Source: Burkholderia sp. IMCC1007
GTDB lineage: Bacteria > Pseudomonadota > Gammaproteobacteria > Burkholderiales > Burkholderiaceae
Assembly (NCBI RefSeq): GCF_027257875.1
Contig: NZ_JAPVQY010000032.1
Coordinates: 1 to 64,000 of the forward strand
Reading direction: 5' to 3'
Length of the DNA stretch: 64,000 nucleotides
Part shown: positions 28,646 through 37,490 of the stretch, one piece after another
How the letters are laid out: every line of letters starts with the position of its first letter
Numbering within the stretch: the first letter of the stretch is position 1
The notes under the pieces: generated by a model
Told to the model about the DNA's origin: nothing
Seen by the model: only the letters and a program-made list of their open reading frames with translations
Databases searched by the model: none
Program-made: the position numbers and the translations under genes

Positions 28646-30046
28646 TCAGTCCGCGTGGCCGCGGGCGAGCTTCGAGTTGTGTCGCGAATACAGGAAGTAG
28701 ATCACGAGGCCGATCACGAGCCAGATGCCGAACGCGGCCCACGTGACGGGCTGCAGGTTCAGCATCAGGAACAGGCACGCGCCGACCGCGAGGATCGGCA
28801 CCACCGGCACGCCGGGGCAGCGGAACGCGCGCGGCAGCTCCGGATGCGTGCGGCGCAGCACGAGCACCGCGATCGACACCATCGAGAACGCGGCGAGCGT
28901 ACCGATGTTGATCAGCTCGGCGAGCACGTTGAGCGGCACGAGCGCGGCGATCAGGCCGAAGAACAGGCCCACGAGCCAGGTCGTCAGGAACGGCGTCGCG
29001 TAGCGCGGATGCACGCGCGACAGCATCGCCGGCAGCAGCCCGTCGCGCGACATCGCGAAGATGATCCGCGTCTGGCCGTAGCTCATCACGAGGATCACGG
29101 TCAGCATGCCGAGCACCGCGCCGAGATCGATGAAGCCCGCGACCCACTTCTCGCCGGCGATCTGCAGCGCATACGAGATCGGGTGCGACACGTTCGCGTA
29201 CTGGGCCGACGGCACGATGCCGGTCGCGACCGCGGCGACCGTCACGTACAGCACCGCGCACACCGCGAGCGACGCGATGATGCCGATCGGCAGGTCGCGC
29301 TTCGGATTCTTCACCTCTTCAGCGGCCGACGACACCGCATCGAAGCCGATGAACGCGAAGAACATCACGGCCGCCGCGCCGAACACGCCGTTCCAGCCGT
29401 GCGGCATGAACGGCTTCCAGTTCGCGGGCGTCACGTGGAACAGGCCGACCGCGATCACGAGCAGCACCACCGACACCTTGATGAACACCATGACGTTGTT
29501 GATCCGGGTCGACTCGCGGATGCCGATCGACAGCAGCGTGGTGATCACGATCATCACGAGGAACGCGGGCAGGTTGAACCACGTGGTGACGCCCGGCAGC
29601 GCGCCGGGCGCAGCCGTCAGCACGGTCGGCAGCGTGAGCCCGAAGCCCTGCAGCAGCGACTGCAGGTAGCCCGACCAGCCGACCGACACGGCCGACGACG
29701 CGAGGCCGTACTCGAGCATCAGGTCCCAGCCGATGATCCACGCGACGAGCTCGCCGAGCGTCGCGTACGAATACGTGTAGATCGAGCCCGCGACGGGAAT
29801 CGTCGACGCGAACTCGGCGTACGACAGCGCCGCGAGCCCGCATGCGATCGCGGCGATCACGAACGACAGCATCAGCGCCGGGCCGGCCTGCACGGCGCCC
29901 GTGCCGGTCAGCACGAAGATGCCGGTGCCGATGATCGCGCCGATGCCGAGGAAGGTCAGGTCGATCGCGCCGAGCGCTTTCTTGAGCCCGGCACTGCGCG
30001 CGCCGGCGATCATGCGATCGACGTTTTTCTTGCGGAAGAGGGACAT
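28646..30046 (-). CDS. APC-family amino acid permease (YfnA/CAT type)
   Basis: A 466-residue inner-membrane amino acid transporter with about twelve helices. The first helix contains the APC signature LGIGAIIGTGIFVLTGTGA (about residues 33-52); FFAFIGFDAVSSAAEEVKNP near residue 235 is the hallmark of cationic amino acid transporter-like permeases. RRTHPELPRAFRCPGVP is the usual late loop. Substrate not determinable. It ends at a good terminator and stands alone. Confidence 0.92.
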   Translation of the reverse strand: MSLFRKKNVDRMIAGARSAGLKKALGAIDLTFLGIGAIIGTGIFVLTGTGAVQAGPALMLSFVIAAIACGLAALSYAEFASTIPVAGSIYTYSYATLGELVAWIIGWDLMLEYGLASSAVSVGWSGYLQSLLQGFGLTLPTVLTAAPGALPGVTTWFNLPAFLVMIVITTLLSIGIRESTRINNVMVFIKVSVVLLVIAVGLFHVTPANWKPFMPHGWNGVFGAAAVMFFAFIGFDAVSSAAEEVKNPKRDLPIGIIASLAVCAVLYVTVAAVATGIVPSAQYANVSHPISYALQIAGEKWVAGFIDLGAVLGMLTVILVMSYGQTRIIFAMSRDGLLPAMLSRVHPRYATPFLTTWLVGLFFGLIAALVPLNVLAELINIGTLAAFSMVSIAVLVLRRTHPELPRAFRCPGVPVVPILAVGACLFLMLNLQPVTWAAFGIWLVIGLVIYFLYSRHNSKLARGHAD

Positions 30047-30331
30047 TGCGATGGATCGATCGCCAGCGCGCGCGGGCGCGGGACGCTGACTGAGTGAAAA
30101 CCCGCAATTTTAGCCGATTTGGCGCAAAAGCCTCGTTGCGGCGCAGCGGTGCGGAACGGAATCGTCAGATAAAACAAGCGCTTGCGCGCAGCGCGCGGCA
30201 GCCGTCGCCGCCGCGATGCGGGCGACGGCGACGATGCGGGCGATACGACGGCGATATGGGGAGATACGACGGAGATACGACGGAGATAGGGGTTCGATAC
30301 GGCGACGAAGCGCGCGCGTGCGGCTCGCGAA
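30047..30331. other. intergenic gap with GATACGACG-type repeats
   Basis: The 285-bp gap between the permease start and the response-regulator end has an imperfect repeat of 11-bp GGAGATACGAC-like units at about 30240-30300 and GCGGGCGA words before it. No gene or terminator is clear. Confidence 0.6.
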
Positions 30332-30988
30332 TCAGCCGCCCGACGCCGGCGCCATGTCGACGAGCTGGTTGCTCATCACGTAGAACGTGAGTTCCGCGTT
30401 GTTCGACAGCCGCATCTTCTCGAGCAGCCGCGACCGGTACACGCTGACCGTCTTCACCGACAGCGACAGCGTGTTCGCGATGTCGGTGAGCCGCTTGCCC
30501 GACGCGAGCATGCAGAGCGTCTGGTATTCGCGGTCGGACAGCTTTTCGTGCGGCAGCGGCTCGTTCTCGAACGACACGTATTCGGCGAGCGCCTCGGCCA
30601 TCGCCGGGCTCACGTACTTGCGGCCTGCCGCGACCTGCTGGATCGCGCCGATCATCTGCGCGGCGTTCACCGTCTTCGACAGGTAGCCGGCCGCGCCGGC
30701 CTTCAGCGCGCGCACGGCGTACTGATCCTCGCGGTACATCGAGAACATCAGCACCGGCGTGCCCGGCAGCTTGCGCTTGATGCGCTTGAGCACCTCGATG
30801 CCGTTCGTGTCGGGCAGCGAGATGTCGAGCAGGATCACGTCGAACGTCTGCCGGTCGACGGCGGCCATGGCGTCGCTGCCGTTCTCGGCCTCGGTCACGT
30901 CGCGCGCAACGCCGCGATCGATCAGCAGATGGCGGATGCCTTGCCGGACGATGGCGTGATCGTCCACGAGCAGAATGTTCAGGCTCAT
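30332..30988 (-). CDS. NarL/FixJ-family response regulator
   Basis: A 218-residue DNA-binding response regulator. The receiver domain has acidic D9-D10, phospho-acceptor D55 in VILLDISLPD, and K105 in GYLSKTV. A LuxR-type helix-turn-helix follows at about residues 148-200 (LSDREYQTLCMLASGKRLTD, then SVKTVSVYRSRLLEKM). It begins seven bases after the kinase gene, so the two form an operon. Target genes are unknown. Confidence 0.94.
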   Translation of the reverse strand: MSLNILLVDDHAIVRQGIRHLLIDRGVARDVTEAENGSDAMAAVDRQTFDVILLDISLPDTNGIEVLKRIKRKLPGTPVLMFSMYREDQYAVRALKAGAAGYLSKTVNAAQMIGAIQQVAAGRKYVSPAMAEALAEYVSFENEPLPHEKLSDREYQTLCMLASGKRLTDIANTLSLSVKTVSVYRSRLLEKMRLSNNAELTFYVMSNQLVDMAPASGG

Positions 30989-30995
30989 GACGACC

Positions 30996-31811
30996 TCACG
31001 AACGCGACGCGTGGCGCGCCGCGGCCGGCACCGCGAACAGCGAGTCCCACGCGAAGCGGGCGGCAACGCGCGTGCCGCGGCCGGATGCCGGCGCGCCCGC
31101 TTCGAAGCTGCCGCCGAACGCTTCGCAGCGTGCGCGCATGCCGGCCAGGCCGTAGCCGGCACGGCGGCCGCGCGCGAAACCGGTCCCATCATCGGCCACG
31201 ATCAGCATCAGATGCGTGCCGTTCGTCTCGATCCGGACATCGACGGACGTCGCGCGCGCGTGCTTCGCGACGTTCGACAGCGCTTCTTGCGCGACGCGGA
31301 AGATCGCGAGCGCGCTGGCGCCGCCGAGTTGCGTGAGCCGCGCATCGGCCGCGCACACGAAGCTCGTGCGCAGGCCGGTGCGCGCCGCATGGCTGTCGAC
31401 CCAGCCCGACAGCGCGCCGACGAGCCCGCCGTCGAGCGCGGGCGTGTCGCGTTCGTCAATCAGCCGGCGATTCGCCTCGGTCGCGGAGTCGAGCGCACGC
31501 TGCGCGAGTTCGAGCGCGCGCAGGCAGCCGTCGGGCGCATCGGCCGGCAGCCACGTGTGGATATTGGCGAGCGCGAAACGCGCGGCGGTGAGTTCGGCGC
31601 CGAGGCCGTCGTGCAGTTCGCCGGCGAGATGACGGCGGGCCGCTTCGTCGGCGACCATCAATTGCGCGGACAGCGCCGCGACACGCGCGTCGCACGCATC
31701 GTGTCCGGGCAGGGCGTCGGCCATGGGCGCAGTCGCGGCGCAACCGCGCGCGAGTTGTCGCGACGGGAACGGGGCGTGGGCGCCCGGGGGCGCGTTGAGC
31801 GACGTATCCAT
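30996..31811 (-). CDS. sensor histidine kinase, HisKA_3 (NarX-like), soluble and sensor-less
   Basis: A 271-residue kinase with the HPK7 phospho-acceptor box GELHDGLGAELTAARF (His around residue 67) and a C-terminal ATPase domain (RVAQEALSNVAKHARAT; VADDGTGFARG; GYGLAGMRARCEAFGG). It has no membrane helix and no PAS, GAF or other input domain: only about 50 residues precede the dimerisation helix. It may read a cytoplasmic partner or a redox state. It lies directly upstream of its response regulator. Confidence 0.92.
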   Translation of the reverse strand: MDTSLNAPPGAHAPFPSRQLARGCAATAPMADALPGHDACDARVAALSAQLMVADEAARRHLAGELHDGLGAELTAARFALANIHTWLPADAPDGCLRALELAQRALDSATEANRRLIDERDTPALDGGLVGALSGWVDSHAARTGLRTSFVCAADARLTQLGGASALAIFRVAQEALSNVAKHARATSVDVRIETNGTHLMLIVADDGTGFARGRRAGYGLAGMRARCEAFGGSFEAGAPASGRGTRVAARFAWDSLFAVPAAARHASRS

Positions 31812-31913
31812 GACTCTCCCTGCTGTTCAGAAAGCGGTTCAGGCACCGGCCGGCTGCGCGCATCGGCTGCCGTTTCGACGACGGCGCGGCCAGAGAATCG
31901 CCCCGTGCCCCGG

Positions 31914-31937
31914 GTAACAAAAGTTACATATTGTAAC
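31914..31937. promoter_or_regulatory. overlapping inverted repeats upstream of the two-component genes
   Basis: Three half sites share arms: GTAAC (31914-31918), GTTAC (31923-31927) and TGTAAC (31932-31937). They form GTAAC-N4-GTTAC and GTTACA-N3-TGTAAC. The site lies about 100 bp before the kinase start, in an AT-rich gap, so it is a candidate operator, perhaps autoregulatory. Confidence 0.45.
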
Positions 31938-32170
31938 GTTCGAACCCGACCCTTAAATGGTGGTTCCGGTCTCAACCGCGCGGGCCGAATAATATCCCAA
32001 AAAAATGGAAAAGGTCATGTCGGCCGGACGTTTAAGGGTAAATGTGAATAATCCGAATGAAGACCCTGTAGGAAAAACACCGACACGCAAGCACCCGTCC
32101 GCGCGTATCCAAATGTAACTATTTGAGATGACATGATTCCAACTTGTTACGAATTCGCCAAGCACGGGCG

Positions 32171-32198
32171 AAAAAAAACCGGAGCTCTCGCTCCGGTT
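32171..32198 (-). terminator. terminator of ferredoxin-NADP reductase gene
   Basis: On the minus strand AACCGGAG-CGAGAG-CTCCGGTT is followed by a run of eight Ts. It lies about 30 bp after the stop codon. Confidence 0.92.
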
Positions 32199-32226
32199 CT
32201 TGATGCCGCACAAATTCGGGGATCGA

Positions 32227-32997
32227 TCAATCGACGAACGCGCGCTCGATCACGTAGTGGCCCGGTGCACTGTTCTTGCCTTCGACGAGGCCGGCCTGCT
32301 TCAGCAGCTCGGTCGTGTCCTTCAGCATCGCGGTGCTGCCGCACAGCATCACGCGGTCGTTTTCCGGCGAGAACGGCGGTACGTCGAGATCCGTGAACAG
32401 CTTGCCCGTCGCGATCAGGTCGGTGATCCGGCCCTCGTTGTCGAACGCTTCGCGCGTGACGGTCGGGTAGTAGACGAGCTTTTCCTTGATGATGTCGCCG
32501 AGGTACTCGTGGCCCGGCAGGTCGTGCTTGATGTAGTCCATGTACGCCAGCTCGCCTTTCAGGCGGCAGGTGTGCGTCAGGATCACCTTGTCGAAGCGTT
32601 CGTAGATGTCCGGGTCGCGGATGATCGACATGAACGGTGCGAGGCCGGTGCCGGTCGACAGCATCCACAGCGTCTTGCCGGGCAGCAGGTTGTCGGCGAC
32701 GAGCGTGCCGGTCGGCTTCTTGCCGATCAGCACCGAGTCGCCCACCTTCAGGTGCTGCAGGCGCGACGTCAGCGGGCCGTTCTGGACCTTGATGCTGAAG
32801 AATTCGAGATGCTCTTCGTAGTTCGGGCTGACGATCGAGTAGGCGCGCGCGAGCGGCTTGCCGTCGACTTCGAGGCCGACCATCGTGAATTCGCCGTTGT
32901 TGAAGCGCAGGCTCGGCTCACGGGTGCAGGTGAAGCTGAAAAGCGTGTCGGTCCAGTGATGGACGGATTGGACGGTGGCGGTGTCGTATTTGCTCAT
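32227..32997 (-). CDS. fpr: ferredoxin--NADP+ reductase
   Basis: A 256-residue FAD enzyme moving electrons between NADPH and ferredoxin or flavodoxin in the cytoplasm. The FAD-binding RAYSIVSPNYEEHLEFFSIKV (about residues 51-72), GPLTSRL, and the NADP-site pieces STGTGLAPFMSIIRDP and VMLCGSTAMLKD are all present. It ends VIERAFVD, the usual C-terminus in this bacterial subgroup. The start MSKYDTATVQSVHHWTD at 32997 is taken from the family pattern; the Shine-Dalgarno is weak. The frame is open up to 33216 but without similarity. Confidence 0.95.
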   Translation of the reverse strand: MSKYDTATVQSVHHWTDTLFSFTCTREPSLRFNNGEFTMVGLEVDGKPLARAYSIVSPNYEEHLEFFSIKVQNGPLTSRLQHLKVGDSVLIGKKPTGTLVADNLLPGKTLWMLSTGTGLAPFMSIIRDPDIYERFDKVILTHTCRLKGELAYMDYIKHDLPGHEYLGDIIKEKLVYYPTVTREAFDNEGRITDLIATGKLFTDLDVPPFSPENDRVMLCGSTAMLKDTTELLKQAGLVEGKNSAPGHYVIERAFVD

Positions 32998-33223
32998 GGC
33001 TTTGAAAACGGACGCGCGTAGCGAACGCGTGTAACGGGCCCAAAAACGGGCAAAAAACCGAGTGCGTCGGCCCGATCGCGGATCGGCCGGCCGGCGCGTC
33101 GGACACGCGCCTTCTCGATGACAGACGTTTGAGGAACTCGTCATTTTACCCTGCTTGGGGCAGATGCGGGCTTGACCCGTGCGGCCACGCGGATTTAGCG
33201 CAACGAACCATTTCAATCTGCTT

Positions 33224-33871
33224 TCAGCGATCGGCCGCGAGCTTCGCGCCGAGGCCGACGAGCGCGGCGCCGCACAGCGCGTCGAGCGGGCGTCGCACGC
33301 GCCGGTAGCCGCGCTGCGCGCGCGGGCTCGCGAACAGGAACGCGACGCACGAATACCAGCCGGCCGACAGCACGCCGATCGTCACCAGCACGGCGCCGTT
33401 GAACCACAGCGGCACGTGCGCGGGCAGCATCGCGGCGAACACGCTGGTCCAGAACGCGCACGATTTCGGGTTGGTCAGGCAGGTGAACAGGCCGCTGCGG
33501 TACGCGCGCAGGTAGTCGCGCGCGTGCGGGGCGGCGAGCGGCGCGCCGTCGTCGGGTGTGTCGGCCGGCGCGGGAGCGCGGCGCGCGCCCGAGCGCAGCA
33601 GCTTGAAGCCGAAATACACGAGATAGACGGCGCCGCCGATCCGGACCGTCTCGTACAGCCATTCGACCTGATGCAGCACGGCCGCGAGGCCGAGCATCGC
33701 GAGCGTTGCCCACGCAACCGATGCGGTGCCGACGCCGAGCGCCGATGCGGCGCCCAGGCTGCGCCGTCCGGCGAGCGACAACTGCGAGATCATGAAGAAG
33801 TTCGGGCCCGGCGTGATCGCCGCGACGAGATAGACGACGGCGATTTGCAGCAGGATCGGCAGGTAGCTCAT
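33224..33871 (-). CDS. LysE/RhtB-family amino acid exporter
   Basis: A 215-residue membrane protein with about six helices. The first helix ends in the family motif AAITPGPNFFMISQLSLAGR, and the second half has GLFTCLTNPKSCAFWTSVFA, typical of LysE/RhtB exporters. It would expel amino acids or derivatives such as homoserine lactone; the substrate is open. It is downstream of the YbhP-like gene on the same strand (71 bp). Confidence 0.92.
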   Translation of the reverse strand: MSYLPILLQIAVVYLVAAITPGPNFFMISQLSLAGRRSLGAASALGVGTASVAWATLAMLGLAAVLHQVEWLYETVRIGGAVYLVYFGFKLLRSGARRAPAPADTPDDGAPLAAPHARDYLRAYRSGLFTCLTNPKSCAFWTSVFAAMLPAHVPLWFNGAVLVTIGVLSAGWYSCVAFLFASPRAQRGYRRVRRPLDALCGAALVGLGAKLAADR

Positions 33872-33942
33872 GGGGCGCGGCGGCGAGGCGGGAGGGCGGG
33901 CAAACCGCTACTGTAGCGCACGCCCCACGGGCCTGCGGCGCG

Positions 33943-34758
33943 TTACCGCGGATCGAGGCGCAGGCGCGCGATATACGGCAGGTGATCCGACAGCCACGCG
34001 GTTTCGCCGGACGGCGCCTGCCATTCGAGCGGGGTCAGCCCGCGCACGAACATCTTGTCGAGCGCGAGCGCCGGCGAGAACGCGGGGAAGGTGCGGCCCG
34101 ACTCGCCGAGCAGCGTCGCGACTTCGGACATCCCGATCTCGGCGAACAACGCGACCGAATCGTTGCGCCAGTCGTTGAAGTCGCCGGCGAGCACGAGCGG
34201 GTCGTCGCCTGCGTTGCGCACGATCCAGTGCGCGATCCAGTGCATCTGGCGCAGTCGCGCCGCGCGCGTGAGCGCGAGGTGCGCGCACAGCAGCGTGACG
34301 GGCCGCGCGCCGGCGAGCGTCGCGCGCGCGACCAGCAGCCCGCGCCGCTCGAAGCGGTGCGCGGAGATGTCCCAGCGGCCGCCGAGGTCGAGCGGGTGCG
34401 GCGACAGGATCGCATTGCCGTGCCGCCACGACGGCTTGAACACGTTCGGACCGAGTGCGATCTTCCAGTCGAGCGCATGTGCGATCTCGGTGGCCTGGCA
34501 GTGCCACACGTCGTCGGCCGCGTCGTCCATCGGCGAGCCGAAGCCGGGCGCGAGCACCGGGCGCGGCATGCGGCGCGCCATCGCTTCCTGCAGAAAATAC
34601 ACGTCGGCGTGCGTCGACTGCATCCAGTTGCGCATCGCGTTCCACGCGGTGAAGCCGAGCGGCGAGCGGCCCTTGTGCAGGTTCCAGCTCACCGCGGTGA
34701 TTTCGTCAGGTGCGCTTTGCGGTTCGGCGAACGGCAGGGACAAGGCGTCGGCGGGCAT
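33943..34758 (-). CDS. endonuclease/exonuclease/phosphatase family protein (YbhP-like)
   Basis: A 271-residue member of the metal-dependent phosphoesterase fold. Conserved sites are SWNLHKGRS (metal Asn, about residue 26), YFLQEAM (catalytic Glu), VLAGDFNDWR (about residue 194) and the C-terminal LSDHLPYIA with the catalytic Asp-His. It resembles E. coli YbhP, which accompanies cardiolipin synthase ClsB; no such synthase is visible here. The substrate could be nucleic acid or phospholipid. It begins five bases after the upstream exported-protein gene, so the two are likely co-transcribed. Confidence 0.87.
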   Translation of the reverse strand: MPADALSLPFAEPQSAPDEITAVSWNLHKGRSPLGFTAWNAMRNWMQSTHADVYFLQEAMARRMPRPVLAPGFGSPMDDAADDVWHCQATEIAHALDWKIALGPNVFKPSWRHGNAILSPHPLDLGGRWDISAHRFERRGLLVARATLAGARPVTLLCAHLALTRAARLRQMHWIAHWIVRNAGDDPLVLAGDFNDWRNDSVALFAEIGMSEVATLLGESGRTFPAFSPALALDKMFVRGLTPLEWQAPSGETAWLSDHLPYIARLRLDPR

Positions 34759-34763
34759 GGCGT

Positions 34764-35252
34764 TCAGTCCTTCGCGATGTGCGCACGCACGCGGTAGACG
34801 AGGTGCGGATGCTGCTCGACGAGCGTCCAGTCGGTCCATGCATCGCCGCCGACCGCGAGCCCCGGATGGCTCGCGACGATCTGCCGCGGCGACGCGGGCA
34901 GGCACGGATCGCTGCGCGCCGCGGTTTCGTCGTCGAGCGTTTCCTGCACGTCGAGCGCGAGCGATACCGTATGCGCGGCGTCGTCGACCGACAGCGGCGC
35001 GACCGTCACCGCGCGCGAGCGCTCGGTCGGCACGACGCGCGCGGCATTGCCGCAGCCGACGGGCACGGCGGACGGGTAGCGATGGGTATCGGTGCGGGAC
35101 TGACCGACGGTGGTGTGCTGCTGGAACGTGTCGATCGTCTGACCGTCGCGCACCACCTGGATCTCCCACGCGACGACGGCAGGTGCGGGGCTCTGCGCAT
35201 GGGCCGCGAGCGCGACGCTCGCGAGCAGGACGGCCAGGCCGTGTTTCAGCAT
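34764..35252 (-). CDS. exported protein of unknown function
   Basis: A 162-residue protein with a clear signal peptide, MLKHGLAVLLASVALAAHAQ, and likely cleavage after AHA. The mature part has mixed composition with two cysteines (around residues 68 and 115) that could form a disulfide. GGAGAAG lies in front of the ATG at 35252. No domain recognised. It is followed at once by the YbhP-like gene. Confidence 0.75.
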   Translation of the reverse strand: MLKHGLAVLLASVALAAHAQSPAPAVVAWEIQVVRDGQTIDTFQQHTTVGQSRTDTHRYPSAVPVGCGNAARVVPTERSRAVTVAPLSVDDAAHTVSLALDVQETLDDETAARSDPCLPASPRQIVASHPGLAVGGDAWTDWTLVEQHPHLVYRVRAHIAKD

Positions 35253-35297
35253 GAAACTTCTCCGGAAACGCGGGGTAGCGGGGAACGGACGCACATC

Positions 35298-35393
35298 TTA
35301 CGCCCGATCGATTTCGACGGTGGTGTGGCCGGACGCATCGCGACGGGTGCGCAGCACGTTCCGGTCCTGATACGAAAGGTAGGTGCGCGTCAT
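35298..35393 (-). CDS. possible 31-residue small protein
   Basis: A 31-codon frame between the nitroreductase and the exported-protein genes, starting MTRTYLSYQDRNVLRTRRD and ending VEIDRA. Codon choice is GC3-rich like the neighbours and the residues are balanced rather than Arg/Ala only. It starts seven bases after the nitroreductase stop on the same strand, so it could be the second gene of an operon. No clear Shine-Dalgarno and no known family. Confidence 0.35.
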   Translation of the reverse strand: MTRTYLSYQDRNVLRTRRDASGHTTVEIDRA

Positions 35394-35399
35394 GCGTTT

Positions 35400-36128
35400 T
35401 CAAGCGAAAAAGCGTGCGAACTCGGCGACGCTCGCGCGCTCGGTGACGAGGCGGTTCTCGATCGCGTCCGGATCCGCGTGGCCGAGCGCCATCCCGCAGA
35501 CGAGCTGTTCGTTGGCCGGGATGCCGAGCTGCTCGGCGACGATCCGGTGAAACGGCACGAACGCGGCCTGCGGGCACGTGTCGAGACCGCGGGCGCGCGC
35601 GGCCGTCATCACGCCTTGCAGGAACATCCCGCAGTCGAGCCACGCGCCGTGCGTCATCACGCGATCGAGCGTGAAGAACAGCGCGACCGGCGCATCGAAG
35701 AAGCGGAAGTTGCGCGCGTGCTGCGCGTGCATGCGCGCCTTTTCGTCGCGGCCGATGTTCAACAGCCCGTACAGATCCCAGCCGACCTTGCGGCGCCGGT
35801 CGATATACGGCGACACCCATTCACGCGGGTAGTAGTCGTACTCGGCGACGTATTTCTCGTCGCGCGCCGGATCCTCGTAGGCCGCCGTGAGCGCGGCCGC
35901 GAGTGCGTCGCGGGTCGCGCCGGTCGCGACATAGACGCGCCACGGCTGGATGTTGGTGCCCGACGGCGCGCGGCTCGCGGCTTCGAGGATTGCCTCGAGC
36001 GTGTCGCGCGGCACGGGCGTCGGCAGGAACGCGCGAACTGCGCGGCGCGACTTGAGCGCGGCGTCGACGGCGTCGACCGTATGAGTTGCGTCGGTGTCGA
36101 CGCGCGGGGAAGCGGCGGGGACGGACAT
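35400..36128 (-). CDS. nitroreductase family protein
   Basis: A 242-residue FMN-dependent oxidoreductase. The FMN-binding start KSRRAVRAFLPTPVPRDTLE, the APSGTNIQPWRVYV stretch (about residue 58) and the late FHRIVAEQLGIPANEQLVCGMALG are standard for the family. Substrates may be nitro-aromatics or quinones. A second ATG lies two codons upstream (36134), but AAGG sits seven bases from 36128 and only one base from 36134, so 36128 is preferred. Confidence 0.9.
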   Translation of the reverse strand: MSVPAASPRVDTDATHTVDAVDAALKSRRAVRAFLPTPVPRDTLEAILEAASRAPSGTNIQPWRVYVATGATRDALAAALTAAYEDPARDEKYVAEYDYYPREWVSPYIDRRRKVGWDLYGLLNIGRDEKARMHAQHARNFRFFDAPVALFFTLDRVMTHGAWLDCGMFLQGVMTAARARGLDTCPQAAFVPFHRIVAEQLGIPANEQLVCGMALGHADPDAIENRLVTERASVAEFARFFA

Positions 36129-36357
36129 CGGCATACCTTCGGAACGAGGCGCGCGGCGGCGCGCGGGCGCCGTCGGCAATGCCGGCGCGAAGGCCGGTGA
36201 GCCTTCGATGATACGCCGCGCCGCACGACGCTGCAGCGTGCGCGCGGTGTTAGCAGCAGACTCGGCCGGCTGCTTGCTTGCACGCGGATGCCAGATCGTT
36301 ACACTGAAATCGTAAGGGTCTGATGGGTATGTGACTGCAGCGGCAGCGAGGTTTGGT

Positions 36358-37338
36358 ATGACGACGGCGATGGTGAAACAGGAACTGGCGGTGGCGTCCT
36401 TCAGCACGGTGTACGACCTCGAACAGGTCGAGACGGCGCTGAACGACCTGAACGAAAGCGCGAGCGACGCGCTGCGCGCAACCTACGAGCGGATGCTCAA
36501 GACCGGCAATCTGCGCTTCTGCGTGAAGCCGAACCGGATGCCGTCGTTCGACGAACTGGAAGAGGCGCTGCCGAATTTCGTCGAGCCGCTCGGCGACGTG
36601 CGCAAGCAGGTCGCGCTGTGTCTCGAGACGGAGGACCGGCTCGAACTGATGCCGATCCTGCTGCTCGGGCCGCCCGGCATCGGCAAGACGCATTTCGCGA
36701 AGGCGCTCGCGCAACTGCTCGGCACCGCGTACCACTACGTGCCGATGAGTTCGCTTACGGCCGGCTGGATCCTGTCGGGCGCATCGTCGCAATGGAAGAA
36801 CGCGAAGCCCGGCAAGGTGTTCGAGGCGCTCGTCAACGGCAGCTACGCGAACCCGGTGATCGCGGTCGACGAAATCGACAAGGCCGGCAGCGACGCGCAA
36901 TACGATCCGCTCGGTGCGCTGTACGCGCTGCTGGAGCACGATACCGCCCGTGCGTTCGTCGACGAATTCGCCGAAGTGCCGATCGATGCGGGCAACGTGA
37001 TCTGGATTGCGACCGCGAACGACGCGCACGCGATTCCGGAGCCGCTGCTGAACCGGATGAACGTGTACGAGATCGCGCCGCCCGACGCGGCCGGCGCGCG
37101 CCGGATCGCGCAGACGATCTACGACGAGATCCGCACGTCGCACGCGTGGGGGCGGCGCTTCCCCGCTACGCTCGACGACGACGCGCTCGACGTGCTGGCC
37201 GCGACGCCGCCGCGCACCATGCGCCGCGCGCTGCTGCATGCGTTCGGCACCGCGCGGCTCGACGGCCGCGACGTGATCGCGCCGTCCGACATCCGCGCGG
37301 ACGAGGGCGCGGCGAAGCGCCGGCCGATCGGGTTCTGA
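36358..37338 (+). CDS. AAA-family ATPase
   Basis: A 326-residue ATPase. Walker A is LLLGPPGIGKTHFAKALA (about residue 102), Walker B is PVIAVDEIDKAGSD, and sensor-like IWIATANDAHAIPEPLLNRM follows. The ATPase core resembles the AAA module of Lon-type proteins, but neither protease nor Lon N-terminal domain is attached; about 90 residues of helical N-terminus precede it. Start 36358 has GAGG six bases upstream; an in-frame GTG at 36331 is possible. Partner and substrate unknown. It is divergent from the nitroreductase gene. Confidence 0.85.
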   Translation: MTTAMVKQELAVASFSTVYDLEQVETALNDLNESASDALRATYERMLKTGNLRFCVKPNRMPSFDELEEALPNFVEPLGDVRKQVALCLETEDRLELMPILLLGPPGIGKTHFAKALAQLLGTAYHYVPMSSLTAGWILSGASSQWKNAKPGKVFEALVNGSYANPVIAVDEIDKAGSDAQYDPLGALYALLEHDTARAFVDEFAEVPIDAGNVIWIATANDAHAIPEPLLNRMNVYEIAPPDAAGARRIAQTIYDEIRTSHAWGRRFPATLDDDALDVLAATPPRTMRRALLHAFGTARLDGRDVIAPSDIRADEGAAKRRPIGF

Positions 37339-37490
37339 ATCGGCGGCGCGCGCAACGATGGGGTTCGCGGGCCGCGCGCCGGGCATCCCGGCGCGCACGC
37401 ATGTGCGGATGCACATACGTTCTGCAAGCGGGCTAACCGGGACGTACAATTCTTCTCTCTCCCCTCGATGCGTCAGCGACGCGAAACGCC

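Larger units (their letters stand above)
31812..32226. other. intergenic gap with operator-like site and fpr terminator
   Basis: Apart from the overlapping inverted repeats and the fpr terminator listed separately, this 415-bp gap is relatively AT-rich (31965-32160) and shows no gene. Confidence 0.5.
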
